A stretch of DNA of 39,528 nucleotides from Candidatus Firestoneibacteriota bacterium (GCA_903861835.1 CAIOVX010000054.1:1-39528), one strand, 5' to 3'. Numbered from the stretch's first letter, positions 7,233 through 17,553 are shown. Notes: generated by a model from the letters alone, not told the origin. Translations and numbers: made by a program.

Positions 7233-8489
7233 ATGCATTATTTTGCGGTTAAGAAAGGCTGGCTCTGGTGCGAAAACGTCAGAGTGGTCAACATAGCAAA
7301 GAAAACAGGTACTCCTGTGTACATTTACAGCCATAGGACCCTGGCGGAGCATTACCTGAAGATTAATGCTGCTTTTTCGGGAATAGAAAATCTCATCTGT
7401 TATTCTCTTAAGGCAAACTCGAGCATTGCAGTTATAAGCAGCCTTGCAAAATTAGGAGCCGGCGCTGATATAGTTTCCGGCGGTGAGTTATACAGGGCTC
7501 TTAGGGCCGGTATCCCGGCAAGAAAGATAGTTTATGCCGGAGTAGGCAAGACTTCGGAAGAGATAGAAGCTGCGCTCAAAAAAGGCGTCTCAATGTTTAA
7601 CATAGAGTCTATGCCGGAGGCTGAGCGAATAAATAGCATCGCAGGGAAACTCCGTAAGAAGGCGAATGTCGCCTTTCGAGTCAATCCTGATGTTGATCCC
7701 GACACGCATCACTACATAACCACAGGCAAGAAGGAGAATAAGTTTGGAATAAATATAAGCCTGGCCGCAGGGCTTTTTATAAGAGCACACAAAAAGCTCA
7801 AAAACCTAAACGTTACCGGTGTTCATATTCACATAGGTTCCCAGATTACAAAGACCGGAGCCTATGTGGAGGCCCTGAAGAAGATTACGGTTCTGATTTC
7901 AAAACTAAGGGCGTCCGGTCTAAGTATTACTTCTTTAAATATCGGCGGCGGTCTTGGAATTATTTATTCAAATGAAAAACCATCGACCCCTGCTGAATTC
8001 GCAGAAAGGGTTCTGCCTGTCATAAGACCGCTTGGGGTAAGGGTTATAATGGAACCCGGCAGGTTTATAGTGGGCAATGCAGGTATATTGCTCGCAAAAG
8101 TAACCTACATAAAGAAAGGTGAAAACAGGAATTTTGTAATTTTAGATGCCGGTATGAATGACCTGATTCGGCCGAGTCTTTATGGCGCGTTCCATAATAT
8201 TATACCTGCGCAGCCTGCAGCAAAAGGCAAAATGAAGGCTGATATTGTAGGACCGATCTGCGAGTCAGGAGATTTCTTCGGCAAGAACCGCGTTGTTCCG
8301 GTCCTGAAAGAAGGGCAATACCTTGCTGTAATGAGCGCAGGCGCTTACGGGTTCAGCATGGCGTCAAATTACAACTCAAGGCGCAAACCGGCAGAAGTGC
8401 TGGTAAAAGACAAAAAGTTCTTCGTTGTCAGAAAGAGAGAGTCTTATGAAGACCTCACTCGCGGAGAATGCATACCGGGGAGAAGATGA
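7233..8489 (+). CDS. lysA: Diaminopimelate decarboxylase
   Basis: LysA converts meso-diaminopimelate to L-lysine and CO2. It is a PLP enzyme of fold type III with an alanine-racemase-like barrel, and at 418 residues has the usual length. Visible motifs are the PLP lysine K60 in CYSLKANSS, the phosphate-binding LNIGGGLG, EPGRF, the CESGDFF signature whose Cys contributes to the partner active site, and AYGFSMASNYN at the C-terminus. The ATG at 7233 follows CGGAG. The stop overlaps dapF (ATGA). It heads a complete lower DAP/lysine gene set. Confidence 0.96.
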   Translation: MHYFAVKKGWLWCENVRVVNIAKKTGTPVYIYSHRTLAEHYLKINAAFSGIENLICYSLKANSSIAVISSLAKLGAGADIVSGGELYRALRAGIPARKIVYAGVGKTSEEIEAALKKGVSMFNIESMPEAERINSIAGKLRKKANVAFRVNPDVDPDTHHYITTGKKENKFGINISLAAGLFIRAHKKLKNLNVTGVHIHIGSQITKTGAYVEALKKITVLISKLRASGLSITSLNIGGGLGIIYSNEKPSTPAEFAERVLPVIRPLGVRVIMEPGRFIVGNAGILLAKVTYIKKGENRNFVILDAGMNDLIRPSLYGAFHNIIPAQPAAKGKMKADIVGPICESGDFFGKNRVVPVLKEGQYLAVMSAGAYGFSMASNYNSRRKPAEVLVKDKKFFVVRKRESYEDLTRGECIPGRR

Positions 8490-9280
8490 GACACATAAAG
8501 TTTGTAAAAATGACCGGAGCCGGCAATGACTTTATTCTTATAGATAACCGGTCTGCTAAAATAGAAGACAGAAGTTCTTTTGGACTTGATGCCTGCAACA
8601 GGAAAATGTCTATTGGCGCTGACGGGGTCGCTTTTATCGAGAAGAGGATTAATCCTGGTTCTGCTTTTATGATGAGACTCATCAATGCTGACGGATCCGA
8701 GGCAGATATGTGCGGAAACGCTGTCAGGTGTATTGCTTTCCTGGGCTATAAAATGGGTTTAGCCGGGAGGAAGTTGGCAGTCGATACTCCGGCCGGAATT
8801 AAGCGTATTTTTATCGAGAGCGCGGAGAAAGTCACTGTAAATATGGGACTTCCTTCCGATCTAAGGCTGAACATAAGACTTACCGCCGGCAGGAAGAACT
8901 ACAATGCCTGTCATGTGAATACGGGCGTGCCTCATGCAATTGTGTACGAAAATTCCCCTGATGTAGAAAACACCGGAAGAGAAATCCGTTTCCATAAGGT
9001 TTTCGGGAAGCAAGGAGCCAATGCCAACTTTGTAAAGGTGCTCGGCAAGAGGCGGCTTAAAGTAAGGACCTATGAACGCGGGGTGGAAGCGGAAACGCTT
9101 GCCTGCGGTACCGGAGCAACGGCAGCCGCGCTTATTTCAAATATGCTTGGGAAGACGGAATTTCCTACAACTGTCGTCACCTCAGGAGGGCAGCTCCTGC
9201 GCATTGACATAGACAAGGAAGGGTTTCTCTTCATGTCCGGCGGAGTCAAAATGATTTGCGAGGGTACACTCTACTATTAA
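8486..9280 (+). CDS. dapF: Diaminopimelate epimerase
   Basis: DapF (264 residues) interconverts LL- and meso-diaminopimelate by a two-base, cofactor-free mechanism. Both catalytic cysteines are present: C76 in ADMCGNAVRC and C207 in ETLACGTGA. The family N-terminus KMTGAGNDFILID follows directly. I place the start at the ATG 8486, which overlaps the lysA stop and has GGGGAG upstream; an ATG six codons earlier lies inside lysA and adds nothing conserved. Confidence 0.96.
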   Translation: MRHIKFVKMTGAGNDFILIDNRSAKIEDRSSFGLDACNRKMSIGADGVAFIEKRINPGSAFMMRLINADGSEADMCGNAVRCIAFLGYKMGLAGRKLAVDTPAGIKRIFIESAEKVTVNMGLPSDLRLNIRLTAGRKNYNACHVNTGVPHAIVYENSPDVENTGREIRFHKVFGKQGANANFVKVLGKRRLKVRTYERGVEAETLACGTGATAAALISNMLGKTEFPTTVVTSGGQLLRIDIDKEGFLFMSGGVKMICEGTLYY

Positions 9281-9309
9281 GTTCTTACTGTTTTACAAGG
9301 AGGAAGTAA

Positions 9310-10182
9310 ATGTTTAAGGGAGCGATAACAGCTTTAATAACGCCTTTCAAGAACGGAAAGGTTGATGAAAAAAGGCTGATTGAAAATGTTGAAATTCAGA
9401 TTAAGAGCGGCATAAACGGTTTGGTGCCTTGCGGCACAACCGGAGAGTCGCCGACTCTTTCGCACGAAGAACACAAACGGGTTATAGAGATCGTCATCAA
9501 ATCAACGGCAGGCAGAGTTCCTGTAATAGCAGGCACAGGAAGCAACAGCACCGATGAGGCGCTGGAGCTGACCGCGCACGCTAAAAAAGCCGGAGCTGAC
9601 GCAGCGCTGATAGTAAGCCCTTATTACAACAAGCCGACACAAAAAGGCCTTTACCTGCATTTTAAAATAATTGCGGAAAAGGTTGATATTCCGGTGATCC
9701 TCTATAACATCCCGGGCAGATGCGGCGTGACCATTGAAGCTTCGACTATGGCTCTGCTGGCTAAACTCAAGAATATTGTCGGCGTTAAAGAGGCCGCGGG
9801 CAGTTTGGATGCGGTTAGCCAGATAATACGCGCCTGCGGAATGCAATTTGATGTGTTGTCCGGGGATGATGTGCTTTGCCTTCCTATGATGTCGGTGGGT
9901 GGCAGAGGCGTTATTTCCGTTATTTCTAACCTGGCGCCGAAACAGGTGGCTGAAATGACGGCTGCTTATGCTTCAGGCGACCATAAGAAGGCGTTGATGT
10001 TGCATTACGCGCTGTTGCCGTTAATGAAGGCGGCTTTTATCGAGACCAACCCTATTCCTATAAAAACTGCCATGAAACTCGCCGGGTTGGATACGGGTGA
10101 AATGCGGCTGCCGATGTGCGCTATGGAAGAGAAGAATGAAAAGTTACTGGCTGAAGTCCTTAGAGAGATGAAACTAATTTAA
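9310..10182 (+). CDS. dapA: 4-hydroxy-tetrahydrodipicolinate synthase
   Basis: DapA (290 residues) condenses pyruvate with aspartate semialdehyde, the committed step to DAP and lysine. It is a TIM-barrel class I aldolase: the Schiff-base lysine is K160 in VGVKEAAGS, the catalytic tyrosine Y132 in LYNIPGRCG, and the CGTTGESPTL loop contains the threonine pair of the proton relay. A strong AAGGAGG precedes the ATG. It lies 29 bp after dapF. Confidence 0.96.
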   Translation: MFKGAITALITPFKNGKVDEKRLIENVEIQIKSGINGLVPCGTTGESPTLSHEEHKRVIEIVIKSTAGRVPVIAGTGSNSTDEALELTAHAKKAGADAALIVSPYYNKPTQKGLYLHFKIIAEKVDIPVILYNIPGRCGVTIEASTMALLAKLKNIVGVKEAAGSLDAVSQIIRACGMQFDVLSGDDVLCLPMMSVGGRGVISVISNLAPKQVAEMTAAYASGDHKKALMLHYALLPLMKAAFIETNPIPIKTAMKLAGLDTGEMRLPMCAMEEKNEKLLAEVLREMKLI

Positions 10183-10212
10183 ACCAGAACAAACCGGTTT
10201 AACGGAGAGAAT

Positions 10213-11019
10213 ATGCTTAGAATAGGAGTTTGTGGCGCTGCCGGAAGGATGGGTTGTATGATAATCAGGCAGATTGCCTCTCAGGCTGACCTAAAACTTT
10301 CTGCTGCCGTTGAGTTTGCCGGAAGCCCAAAACTTGGAAATGATGCGGGAGAGCAGGCAGGCTGCGGGAAGCTCGGAGTAAGTATTACCTCGGACCTTGA
10401 TAAAGTGATTTCCGTTTGCGATGTAATAATTGATTTCAGCAGCATTGAAAATACGCTGCAGAGCGCTGCGTTATGTGCTTCAGTTAAGAAGGGAATAGTC
10501 ATTGGAACAACAGGTTTCAACGACGCACAAAGAGCCCAAATAGCCTCATTAGCGAAGAATACGGCGATAGTTCTCTCGGCAAATATGAGCGTAGGCGTTA
10601 ATCTGCTCTTTAAACTAGTTAAAGAGGCTGCCGCCGTACTTAAAGACAAGGATTTTGATATTGAAATTGTAGAGACGCACCACAGGTTCAAGAAAGACGC
10701 GCCTTCTGGCACTGCGATGAAACTGGCCCAGGTTATTGCAGACGAAAAAGGCTTAGATCTGAAAAAGGTAATGGTGTCGGGACGTGAAGGTCAAACAGGC
10801 GAGCGCTCCAAAGACGCCATTGGAGTCTTCGCGATTCGTGCAGGAGATGTGGTCGGGGATCACACTGTGACTTTTGGCGCCCTGGGTGAACGCATAGAGC
10901 TTACGCATAAAGCCCACAGCCGTGAGACTTTTGCGAAAGGCGCCGTTATTGCTGCAAGGTTCCTTCAGGGAAAAGCTGCGGGGATTTATGATATGCAGGA
11001 TGTGTTACAAATTGAATAA
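10213..11019 (+). CDS. dapB: 4-hydroxy-tetrahydrodipicolinate reductase
   Basis: DapB (268 residues) reduces the DapA product to tetrahydrodipicolinate with NAD(P)H. The nucleotide-binding loop is VCGAAGRMG at the N-terminus. The catalytic motif is ETHHRFKKDAPSGTAMKLA, with the His pair and the Lys that binds substrate. GTTGF marks the loop near the cofactor. CGGAG precedes the ATG. A short inverted repeat TTAAACC/GGTTTAA (about 10179-10202) spans the dapA stop and the bases before this ribosome-binding site. Confidence 0.95.
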   Translation: MLRIGVCGAAGRMGCMIIRQIASQADLKLSAAVEFAGSPKLGNDAGEQAGCGKLGVSITSDLDKVISVCDVIIDFSSIENTLQSAALCASVKKGIVIGTTGFNDAQRAQIASLAKNTAIVLSANMSVGVNLLFKLVKEAAAVLKDKDFDIEIVETHHRFKKDAPSGTAMKLAQVIADEKGLDLKKVMVSGREGQTGERSKDAIGVFAIRAGDVVGDHTVTFGALGERIELTHKAHSRETFAKGAVIAARFLQGKAAGIYDMQDVLQIE

Positions 11020-11027
11020 TGGTTTAT

Positions 11028-11114
11028 ATGACCGCTTCGCGCGTCATGTGCTGTGATGAAAGATATTATACATGCCAGACTACGTCTGGCATAGCAGGAT
11101 AACGTTCTTAACGT
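11028..11114. repeat. Intergenic hairpins plus AACGTT repeat between dapB and dapL
   Basis: Three elements lie in this 110-bp gap. One is an imperfect hairpin with arms ATGAC and GTCAT (11028-11047). The second is a perfect 9-bp inverted repeat, ATGCCAGAC and GTCTGGCAT around TAC (11072-11092). The third is TAACGTTCTTAACGT at 11100-11114. Neither hairpin has a T-run, so they are not intrinsic terminators. The 15-mer recurs exactly at 29157-29171. Roles could be RNA processing, regulator binding or dispersed repeat DNA. Confidence 0.6.
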
Positions 11115-11132
11115 AAAACCGACAGGAGAATG

Positions 11133-12323
11133 ATGAAGATTGAATTGTCAAATAAACTAAAGAAACTGCCGCCTTATCTTTTTATCGAAATTGACAAGAT
11201 GAAAAAGAAGGCAAGAGATGAAGGGGTTGATATAATAAACCTGGGCATAGGTGATCCGGATCTTCCCACCTTAAAGCCTGTAATAGACGAAATGGCTAAG
11301 GAAATATATAAACCCGAGAATCACCAGTATCCTCTTGGCAGCGGTTTGCTTGATTTCAAGAAAGCCGTCGCCGCCTGGTATAAAGAAAGGTATAGTGTTG
11401 AGCTTGAAGCTGCGACGGAAACAATGGCGCTTATTGGTTCAAAAGAAGGAATTGGTCATATACATCTGGCCTTCATTAACCCCGGAGATGTAGTGCTTTG
11501 CCCTGATCCGGGATATCCGGTATACAACGCGGGTACTGTTTTCGCTGAAGGTGAACCCTATTTTATGCCGCTTCTTGAAGAGAACGGTTTTATGCCTGAT
11601 TACGCCAAGATCCCTGTGGATATTGTAAAGAGAGCAAAACTGCTCTTCATTAATTACCCCAATAATCCGACTGCGGCTGTAGCCACCCGCAAATTCTTCG
11701 AAGATACCATCGCTTTTGCCCTTAAAAACAATATCATAGTTTGCCACGATGCCGCCTATTCCGAAGTATATTATGATGGGCAAAGACCGCTTTCATTTAT
11801 GCAAGTTGAGGGTTCCAAAGAGGTTGGAATAGAATTCCACTCCTTTTCCAAAACCTTCAATATGACCGGCTGGCGTCTCGGTTATGCCGTCGGGAATAAA
11901 GATGTGTTAGCCGGTTTGGCTGCCGTAAAGGAAAACCTTGACTCCGGGGTGTTTCATGCCGTTCAGCGCGCCGGAATCGCAGCGTTACAATTGCCGATCA
12001 AGTGGACCGATGAGCTCCGCTCCGTTTATCAGAAAAGGAGAGACACGCTTGTTGAAGGTTTGCGTTCTTTGGGTTGGCAGGTTAATCCCCCCAAAGCGGC
12101 TTTTTATGTTTGGATTAAAGTTCCCGAGAAATTCAAGGAAGCGAATCAGACTTCAAAATCAATTTCCTCGGAACTTGTTAAATTCCTGTTAACTAAATGC
12201 GGCATAGTTTCTACTCCTGGAGTCGGGTTTGGCGCGGCAGGGGAAGACTATATAAGAATGACTTTGTGCGCTCCTGAGAGCAGATTGAAAGAAGCCGTGG
12301 AACGGATAAGGAAGGTATGGTAA
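11133..12323 (+). CDS. dapL: LL-diaminopimelate aminotransferase
   Basis: DapL (about 396 residues) converts tetrahydrodipicolinate directly to LL-DAP with glutamate as amino donor, bypassing the acylated intermediates of dapD/C/E. It is a class I/II aminotransferase with INLGIGDPDLPT near the N-terminus, NYPNNPTAAVAT, and the PLP lysine (about K240) in FHSFSKTFNMTGWRLGY. The second of two adjacent ATGs (11133) is preferred because AGGAG at 11124-11128 is then 4 bases away; the first (11130) would be 1 base away. With dapA, dapB, dapF and lysA alongside, this completes the aminotransferase route. Confidence 0.92.
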   Translation: MKIELSNKLKKLPPYLFIEIDKMKKKARDEGVDIINLGIGDPDLPTLKPVIDEMAKEIYKPENHQYPLGSGLLDFKKAVAAWYKERYSVELEAATETMALIGSKEGIGHIHLAFINPGDVVLCPDPGYPVYNAGTVFAEGEPYFMPLLEENGFMPDYAKIPVDIVKRAKLLFINYPNNPTAAVATRKFFEDTIAFALKNNIIVCHDAAYSEVYYDGQRPLSFMQVEGSKEVGIEFHSFSKTFNMTGWRLGYAVGNKDVLAGLAAVKENLDSGVFHAVQRAGIAALQLPIKWTDELRSVYQKRRDTLVEGLRSLGWQVNPPKAAFYVWIKVPEKFKEANQTSKSISSELVKFLLTKCGIVSTPGVGFGAAGEDYIRMTLCAPESRLKEAVERIRKVW

Positions 12324-12805
12324 CCGCGTATTTGAGCATTGGTTCAAATGTCGGAAATAGACTAAACAACCTTGAACAGATAACGGAATTGCTTGGCGGC
12401 ATTAAGGGTGTGAGTATAAAGAAGGTTTCAAGTCTCTATGAAACAGCACCGTTTGGCGGTGTCAGGCAGAGAAACTTCTTTAACGCGGTAATAAAGATAA
12501 AGACCAATCTTTCCCCGCTTGAGCTGCTCTCTGTTTGCAATAAAGTTGAGAAACTCTTGGGGCGAAAGAGAACTGAGAAAAATGGACCTCGTACTGCCGA
12601 TATAGATATTCTTCTTTTTGGCAGTTTAAGGCGTAAGTCATGGAGATTAAGTATTCCGCACCGTCAGATGACGAAACGGAGATTTGTGCTGGTCCCGCTT
12701 ACAGAGCTTGCCCCCGGGATTATTATTCCCGGAGCAGGCAAGGCGAAAAAGGTTCTAACAGAATTGAAAGATGATAACAGCGTAATCAAGGCCGGTGTTA
12801 AATGA
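12317..12805 (+). CDS. folK: 2-amino-4-hydroxy-6-hydroxymethyldihydropteridine pyrophosphokinase
   Basis: FolK (162 residues) transfers pyrophosphate from ATP to 6-hydroxymethyl-dihydropterin in folate synthesis. The N-terminal AYLSIGSNVGNR and central ETAPFGG are family signatures, and GPRTADIDILLFG holds the metal-binding aspartates. It overlaps the dapL stop by 7 bases and the next gene by ATGA. No folP or folB is next to it, so this is a lone folate gene carried in a mixed operon. Confidence 0.93.
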   Translation: MVTAYLSIGSNVGNRLNNLEQITELLGGIKGVSIKKVSSLYETAPFGGVRQRNFFNAVIKIKTNLSPLELLSVCNKVEKLLGRKRTEKNGPRTADIDILLFGSLRRKSWRLSIPHRQMTKRRFVLVPLTELAPGIIIPGAGKAKKVLTELKDDNSVIKAGVK

Positions 12806-13452
12806 CAGAGAAAACTTTCGGAAAATATATGGTTATTGAAGGCCCCATCGGGGTCGGGAAAACAAGCTTTATAGAGCTCGTAAGCCGCGAGTTCAATTTT
12901 AGGCCGGCTCTCGAGATAGTGGAAGAGAACCCTTTCTTGTCGCGCTTCTACAAGGAAATGAAAAGTTATGCCTTTCAGACTCAGTTGTTTTTTCTGCTTA
13001 ACCGTTATAAGCAGCAGCAGGAGTTATTCCAGCAGGATCTTTTCTCGAAAGGCATAATATGTGATTATATGTTCGAAAAAGACAGAATATTCGCCTACCT
13101 GAATCTTGATGACAATGAACTTAACCTTTACGAGAAGATTTACTCAATCCTCAAGGTACAGGTCCCGAAACCGGATCTTGTTGTCTATCTCCAGGCCAGC
13201 ACCGATACGCTGATGAGGAGAATAAAGCTCCGCGGCAGGCCTTTCGAGAAGGCAATAACCTATGAGTATATTGACAAGGTTAACAAAGCTTACAATCAAT
13301 ATTTTCTTAATTACACGGAAAGTCCTCTGCTCATAGTGAGCACCAATGAGATTGATTTCGTCCATCACTTCGGAGACTTGCAGGATCTTATATCAACCAT
13401 CAAAGATATGAAGACCGGAACAAAGTACTACCTGCCTGTAACGACTCTATGA
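12802..13452 (+). CDS. Deoxynucleoside kinase (dGK/dAK/dCK family)
   Basis: A 216-residue nucleoside kinase that salvages deoxynucleosides with ATP. The P-loop is IEGPIGVGKTSF near residue 13. EIVEENPFLSRFY carries the catalytic Glu, CDYMFEKDRIFA replaces the usual DR(S/Y) segment after the LID helix, and RRIKLRGRPFEK is the arginine-rich lid. These fit the deoxyadenosine/deoxyguanosine kinases common in bacteria without thymidine kinase 1. The exact base specificity cannot be read from sequence. It overlaps folK and panC by ATGA; folK, this kinase and panC are often neighbours in several phyla. Confidence 0.85.
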   Translation: MTEKTFGKYMVIEGPIGVGKTSFIELVSREFNFRPALEIVEENPFLSRFYKEMKSYAFQTQLFFLLNRYKQQQELFQQDLFSKGIICDYMFEKDRIFAYLNLDDNELNLYEKIYSILKVQVPKPDLVVYLQASTDTLMRRIKLRGRPFEKAITYEYIDKVNKAYNQYFLNYTESPLLIVSTNEIDFVHHFGDLQDLISTIKDMKTGTKYYLPVTTL

Positions 13453-14297
13453 AGACATTTAAAACCATCCGCGAGATGAACGCTTTCTCTTTGAAAGCTA
13501 AGAAGGAAGGCAAGACTCTCGGACTTGTCCCTACTATGGGGTGTCTGCATGAAGGGCACTTGTCGCTGGTTGAAGCGGCGAAAACGGCTTGTGACGCTAC
13601 GGTAGTCAGTATTTTTGTAAATCCAACTCAGTTTGGGAAAAACGAAGACCTTGATAAATACCCCAGGGATCCAGAAAGAGATCTGCGCCTGTTGAGAGAA
13701 GCCGGTGTCGAAGCAGTCTTTGCTCCGGAAACGGTTGAAATGTACCCTGAAGGGTTTTCAACTTTTACGGTGCCTGAAGGCGGGGTAGAGAACCTTCTGG
13801 AAGGAATAATCAGACCGGGGCATTTTAAGGGTGTGGCAACCGTAGTTGCGAAATTGTTCAACATAGTTAATCCGGATAAAGCATTCTTCGGGCAAAAAGA
13901 CGCCCAGCAGTGTTTGATAATCAAGCGTCTTGTGCTTGATCTGAATTTTCCGCTTGAAGTGGTGATCCTGCCGACGGTTAGAGAGCAGGACGGTCTGGCC
14001 AAAAGCTCAAGGAACTTATACCTTAACGCTAAAGAGCGTAAGGCAGCGCCGGCAATTTACAAAGCGCTGCAGATGACGCAGCATATGATTGAACTCGGAG
14101 AAAAAAACCCGTCTATTATTACTGCCGAGATTAGAAAACTGCTGGGGCGGACAAAATTGCTTGCTCTCGAATATGTGGTTGTAGCCGACCCGCAAACCCT
14201 TCTGCCGGTAGAATTAATAACAGGCAGAGTGCACGCTCTAATTTCAGCGCGTGTCGGAACGACCAGGCTTATTGATAACTTGCTGATTGACAGGTAG
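13449..14297 (+). CDS. panC: Pantothenate synthetase
   Basis: PanC (282 residues) joins pantoate and beta-alanine using ATP through a pantoyl-adenylate. The nucleotidyltransferase motif HxGH is in PTMGCLHEGHLSLV. FVNPTQFGKNEDLDKYPR, FGQKDAQQ and LAKSSRNLYL are further family blocks. Its start overlaps the kinase stop (ATGA). It stands 24 bp before panD, which supplies its beta-alanine substrate. Confidence 0.96.
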   Translation: MKTFKTIREMNAFSLKAKKEGKTLGLVPTMGCLHEGHLSLVEAAKTACDATVVSIFVNPTQFGKNEDLDKYPRDPERDLRLLREAGVEAVFAPETVEMYPEGFSTFTVPEGGVENLLEGIIRPGHFKGVATVVAKLFNIVNPDKAFFGQKDAQQCLIIKRLVLDLNFPLEVVILPTVREQDGLAKSSRNLYLNAKERKAAPAIYKALQMTQHMIELGEKNPSIITAEIRKLLGRTKLLALEYVVVADPQTLLPVELITGRVHALISARVGTTRLIDNLLIDR

Positions 14298-14321
14298 AAG
14301 GAATTATTTTCCGGAGGCATT

Positions 14322-14672
14322 ATGTTCAGACATATGTATAAATCTAAGATTCACATGGCAACGGTAACGCAGGCAAATCACAAGTATAAGGGAAGTATCA
14401 CCATAGATGAAGCTCTGCTTGAAGCGTCCGACATGATACCAAATGAAAAAGTACAGGTGCTTAATTTCAACACAGGCGACCGTTTGGAAACTTATATTAT
14501 CAAAGGCAAGAGGGGCAGCGGAGTAATCTGCCTTAACGGGCCTGCAGCCAGGGCCGGTCAAGTAGGAGACAAGGTAACCATTGTCTCCTATGGTCTCTAT
14601 AACGACAGCGAGGCCAAAGCGTTAAAGCCCACAATGATCCTCGTCGACGAAAAAAACAAAACAATAAAGTAA
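14322..14672 (+). CDS. panD: Aspartate 1-decarboxylase proenzyme
   Basis: PanD (116 residues) makes beta-alanine from aspartate and matures by self-cleavage to create a pyruvoyl group. The cleavage pair is Gly24-Ser25 in [10 protein letters not shown], exactly the canonical position, and the substrate Arg lies in GDRLETY. Residue 12 is Met where the E. coli protein has Arg, and residue 19 is Asn where E. coli has Asp; neither blocks the call. TTCCGGAGG precedes the ATG. With panC it forms the pantothenate branch. Confidence 0.95.
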   Translation: MFRHMYKSKIHMATVTQANHKYKGSITIDEALLEASDMIPNEKVQVLNFNTGDRLETYIIKGKRGSGVICLNGPAARAGQVGDKVTIVSYGLYNDSEAKALKPTMILVDEKNKTIK

Positions 14673-14708
14673 TCCTGCGCAGTACTCTTCCGCAGACACA
14701 AGGAATCA

Positions 14709-17525
14709 ATGGCCCATAATTTCATCAACATAAAAGGCGCGCGCGAGCACAACCTGAAAAACTTTGACATTTCCATACCCCGAGACAAACTGGTTGTAAT
14801 AACCGGACTTTCCGGATCCGGGAAATCTTCGCTTGCTTTCGATACCATTTACGCGGAGGGTCAGCGCCGCTATGTTGAGTCTCTATCAGCTTACGCGAGG
14901 CAGTTTCTCGGTCAGATGGAAAAGCCGGATGTTGATTACATTGACGGGCTTTCACCCGCGATAGCTATTGAGCAAAAGACGCCTTCACACAATCCTCGTT
15001 CCACCGTAGGGACCGTAACGGAAATATATGATTACTTGAGACTGCTCTATGCCCGCATCGGCATTCCGCATTGCCATCAGTGCGGAAAAATAATTGAAAA
15101 ACAGTCTGCGGAGCAAATAACAGACAAGATTCTTACCTATGAGGCAGGAAGTAAACTGCAGATTCTCGCGCCGGTCATCTCCGGGAGAAAAGGCGAGTAT
15201 CAGAAGCTGCTGGACGGCATCAGGAAAGAGGGTTATGTCCGGGTTAGAATTGACGGCAAGGTGCATGATATTGGCGAGGATATAAAGCTCGAAAAGAACA
15301 AAAAACACAGCATCTCAGTGATAGTTGATCGTATTACCGTCGGTCCTGAATCGCGGAAAAGAATAGCAGGTTCCGTTGAGGCAGCCCTGAAATTGGGTGA
15401 AGGCACGCTAACGCTTATTGTAAACGATGGCAAAGAAATACCCTTCTCCGAGAAATTCGCCTGTTTAGACTGCGGCACAGGCATCAGTGAACTGACACCA
15501 CGGATGTTCTCTTTCAACAATCCCTTCGGCGCGTGTCCGGAATGCGGGGGCTTGGGACAGAAACTTGAGATAGACCCTGACCTCGTAGTGCCGGACAAGG
15601 ATAAGAGCCTTGACGGCGGGGCCATAGCGCCCTGGAGCAGCAATACCGCCTTCTATTACCAGAGCATGCTAAAGGCTGTAGGCAAGCATTACGGCTTCAG
15701 GACAGATGTACCCTTCAAAAATATAAAAAAAGAGCATAAAGATATAGTTCTTTATGGTTCAGGCGAGGAAAAGATAAAGTTTAACTTTACCTCATCGCAG
15801 GCTACCCATTCTTACACCGGCAAGTACGAGGGCGTTCTGCCTAACCTTAAAAGACGTTTTACGGATACGGAATCAGAATATATTAGAAATGAAGTCATCG
15901 GGCACTATATGCGGAGCAATAAATGTCCGTCCTGCAACGGCGCCAGGCTGAAGAAAGAGACCCTGAGCGTAAAGATCGCTGGCAGGAATATCAATGAGGT
16001 GACAGGCCTCAGCGTAAGCGAGTGCCTGGACTTCTTCAAAAATATTAGTTTGAGCGAGCGCGAGGCTCAAATAGCAAAGCAGGTCCTTAAGGAAGTAAAG
16101 GCAAGGCTGGGGTTCCTGGCGAATGTCGGTCTGGGATACCTTACGCTTAACCGCGCGGCTATGACCTTGTCAGGCGGAGAGTCTCAGAGAATACACCTTG
16201 CCACGCAAATCGGGGCTTCCTTGGTAGGCGTGCTTTATGTGCTTGATGAACCCAGCATTGGGCTTCACCAGAAGGACAACGAAAAATTATTGAACACGCT
16301 TAAAACGCTCAGAGACCAGGGCAATACCGTAATTGTCGTCGAGCACGATGAAGATACAATGAGAGACGCCGATTACATTATTGACCTCGGCCCCGGCGCC
16401 GGAGCAGACGGCGGCTACGTTATTGCAGCCGGCCCGTTAAAAACAATACTTGCCTCCAAAGAATCCCTTACAGGAAAGTATCTGCGCGGTGACCTTAAAA
16501 TAAACGTGCCGCACTCAAGAATGGAATGTTCCGGTGAGAGCTTGGTCTTAAGGGGCGTTGAAACTAACAATCTGAAGAAGATTGATGCGGAATTCCCTTT
16601 AAAGTGTTTTACCTGTGTAACCGGTGTTTCCGGTTCCGGAAAAAGCTCGCTGGTGCAGGAAACGCTTTACCCGGCGATGATACATGAGTTATTCCGCACC
16701 GGAATTAAACCTGCCGGTTATCATAAGATAGAAGGCGCGGACAAGATTGATAGGGTAATAAATATTGATCAGCAGCCTATCGGCAGGACTCCGAGAAGCA
16801 ACCCTGCGACTTATAGCGGTGTCTTTACTCATATACGCGATTTATTCACTGAAACAATAGAGGCGAAGACGCGCGGTTATAATCCAGGCAGGTTCAGTTT
16901 TAACGTGAAAGGCGGCAGGTGCGAGGCCTGTGAGGGTGACGGTATTCTTAGGATTGAGATGCACTTTCTTCCCGATGTTTATGTGCAGTGCGAGGTGTGT
17001 AAAGGCAAGCGTTATAACCGGGAAACGCTGGAAGTGAGATACAGCGGCAAGAATATTGCCGAGGTGCTTGATATGACCGTTACCGTAGCGCTTGAATTCT
17101 TCAAGAATATTCCCAAGATACATTCTATTCTTCAGACACTTGAGGATGTGGGTCTCGGCTACATTAAGCTCGGACAGCCCGCGACGACGCTCTCGGGCGG
17201 CGAGGCACAGAGAATTAAACTATCGGCTGAGCTTAGCAAACGCGCCACCGGTAGGACTCTTTATATCCTTGATGAACCCACAACCGGTCTGCACTTTGAC
17301 GACATAAAGAAGCTGCTTGATGTGCTTTTCAGACTGCGCGATAGAGGTAATAGTATTGTTGTAATTGAACATAACCTTGATGTGATCAAAACTGCCGATC
17401 ATGTAATAGATTTAGGCCCTGAGGGCGGTTCTGCTGGTGGTTATGTTATCGCTGCAGGAACCCCGGAAGAGATAGTTGAAAATAAAAAGTCTTTTACCGG
17501 TAAGTTTCTAAAAAAAGTCCTTTAA
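14709..17525 (+). CDS. uvrA: Excinuclease ABC subunit A
   Basis: UvrA (938 residues, full length) is the damage-recognition ATPase of nucleotide excision repair. It has two ABC modules: Walker A motifs [14 protein letters not shown] (near residue 30) and [14 protein letters not shown] (near 645), and two LSGGE signatures ([13 protein letters not shown] and [13 protein letters not shown]). CXXC pairs for zinc are visible in [28 protein letters not shown] and CEVCKG. AAGGAATC before the ATG is a modest ribosome-binding site. It is the last gene of the biosynthetic run. Confidence 0.97.
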   Translation: MAHNFINIKGAREHNLKNFDISIPRDKLVVITGLSGSGKSSLAFDTIYAEGQRRYVESLSAYARQFLGQMEKPDVDYIDGLSPAIAIEQKTPSHNPRSTVGTVTEIYDYLRLLYARIGIPHCHQCGKIIEKQSAEQITDKILTYEAGSKLQILAPVISGRKGEYQKLLDGIRKEGYVRVRIDGKVHDIGEDIKLEKNKKHSISVIVDRITVGPESRKRIAGSVEAALKLGEGTLTLIVNDGKEIPFSEKFACLDCGTGISELTPRMFSFNNPFGACPECGGLGQKLEIDPDLVVPDKDKSLDGGAIAPWSSNTAFYYQSMLKAVGKHYGFRTDVPFKNIKKEHKDIVLYGSGEEKIKFNFTSSQATHSYTGKYEGVLPNLKRRFTDTESEYIRNEVIGHYMRSNKCPSCNGARLKKETLSVKIAGRNINEVTGLSVSECLDFFKNISLSEREAQIAKQVLKEVKARLGFLANVGLGYLTLNRAAMTLSGGESQRIHLATQIGASLVGVLYVLDEPSIGLHQKDNEKLLNTLKTLRDQGNTVIVVEHDEDTMRDADYIIDLGPGAGADGGYVIAAGPLKTILASKESLTGKYLRGDLKINVPHSRMECSGESLVLRGVETNNLKKIDAEFPLKCFTCVTGVSGSGKSSLVQETLYPAMIHELFRTGIKPAGYHKIEGADKIDRVINIDQQPIGRTPRSNPATYSGVFTHIRDLFTETIEAKTRGYNPGRFSFNVKGGRCEACEGDGILRIEMHFLPDVYVQCEVCKGKRYNRETLEVRYSGKNIAEVLDMTVTVALEFFKNIPKIHSILQTLEDVGLGYIKLGQPATTLSGGEAQRIKLSAELSKRATGRTLYILDEPTTGLHFDDIKKLLDVLFRLRDRGNSIVVIEHNLDVIKTADHVIDLGPEGGSAGGYVIAAGTPEEIVENKKSFTGKFLKKVL

Positions 17526-17553
17526 CCTGTCTCTGTTCATAATATCCCTAGTG

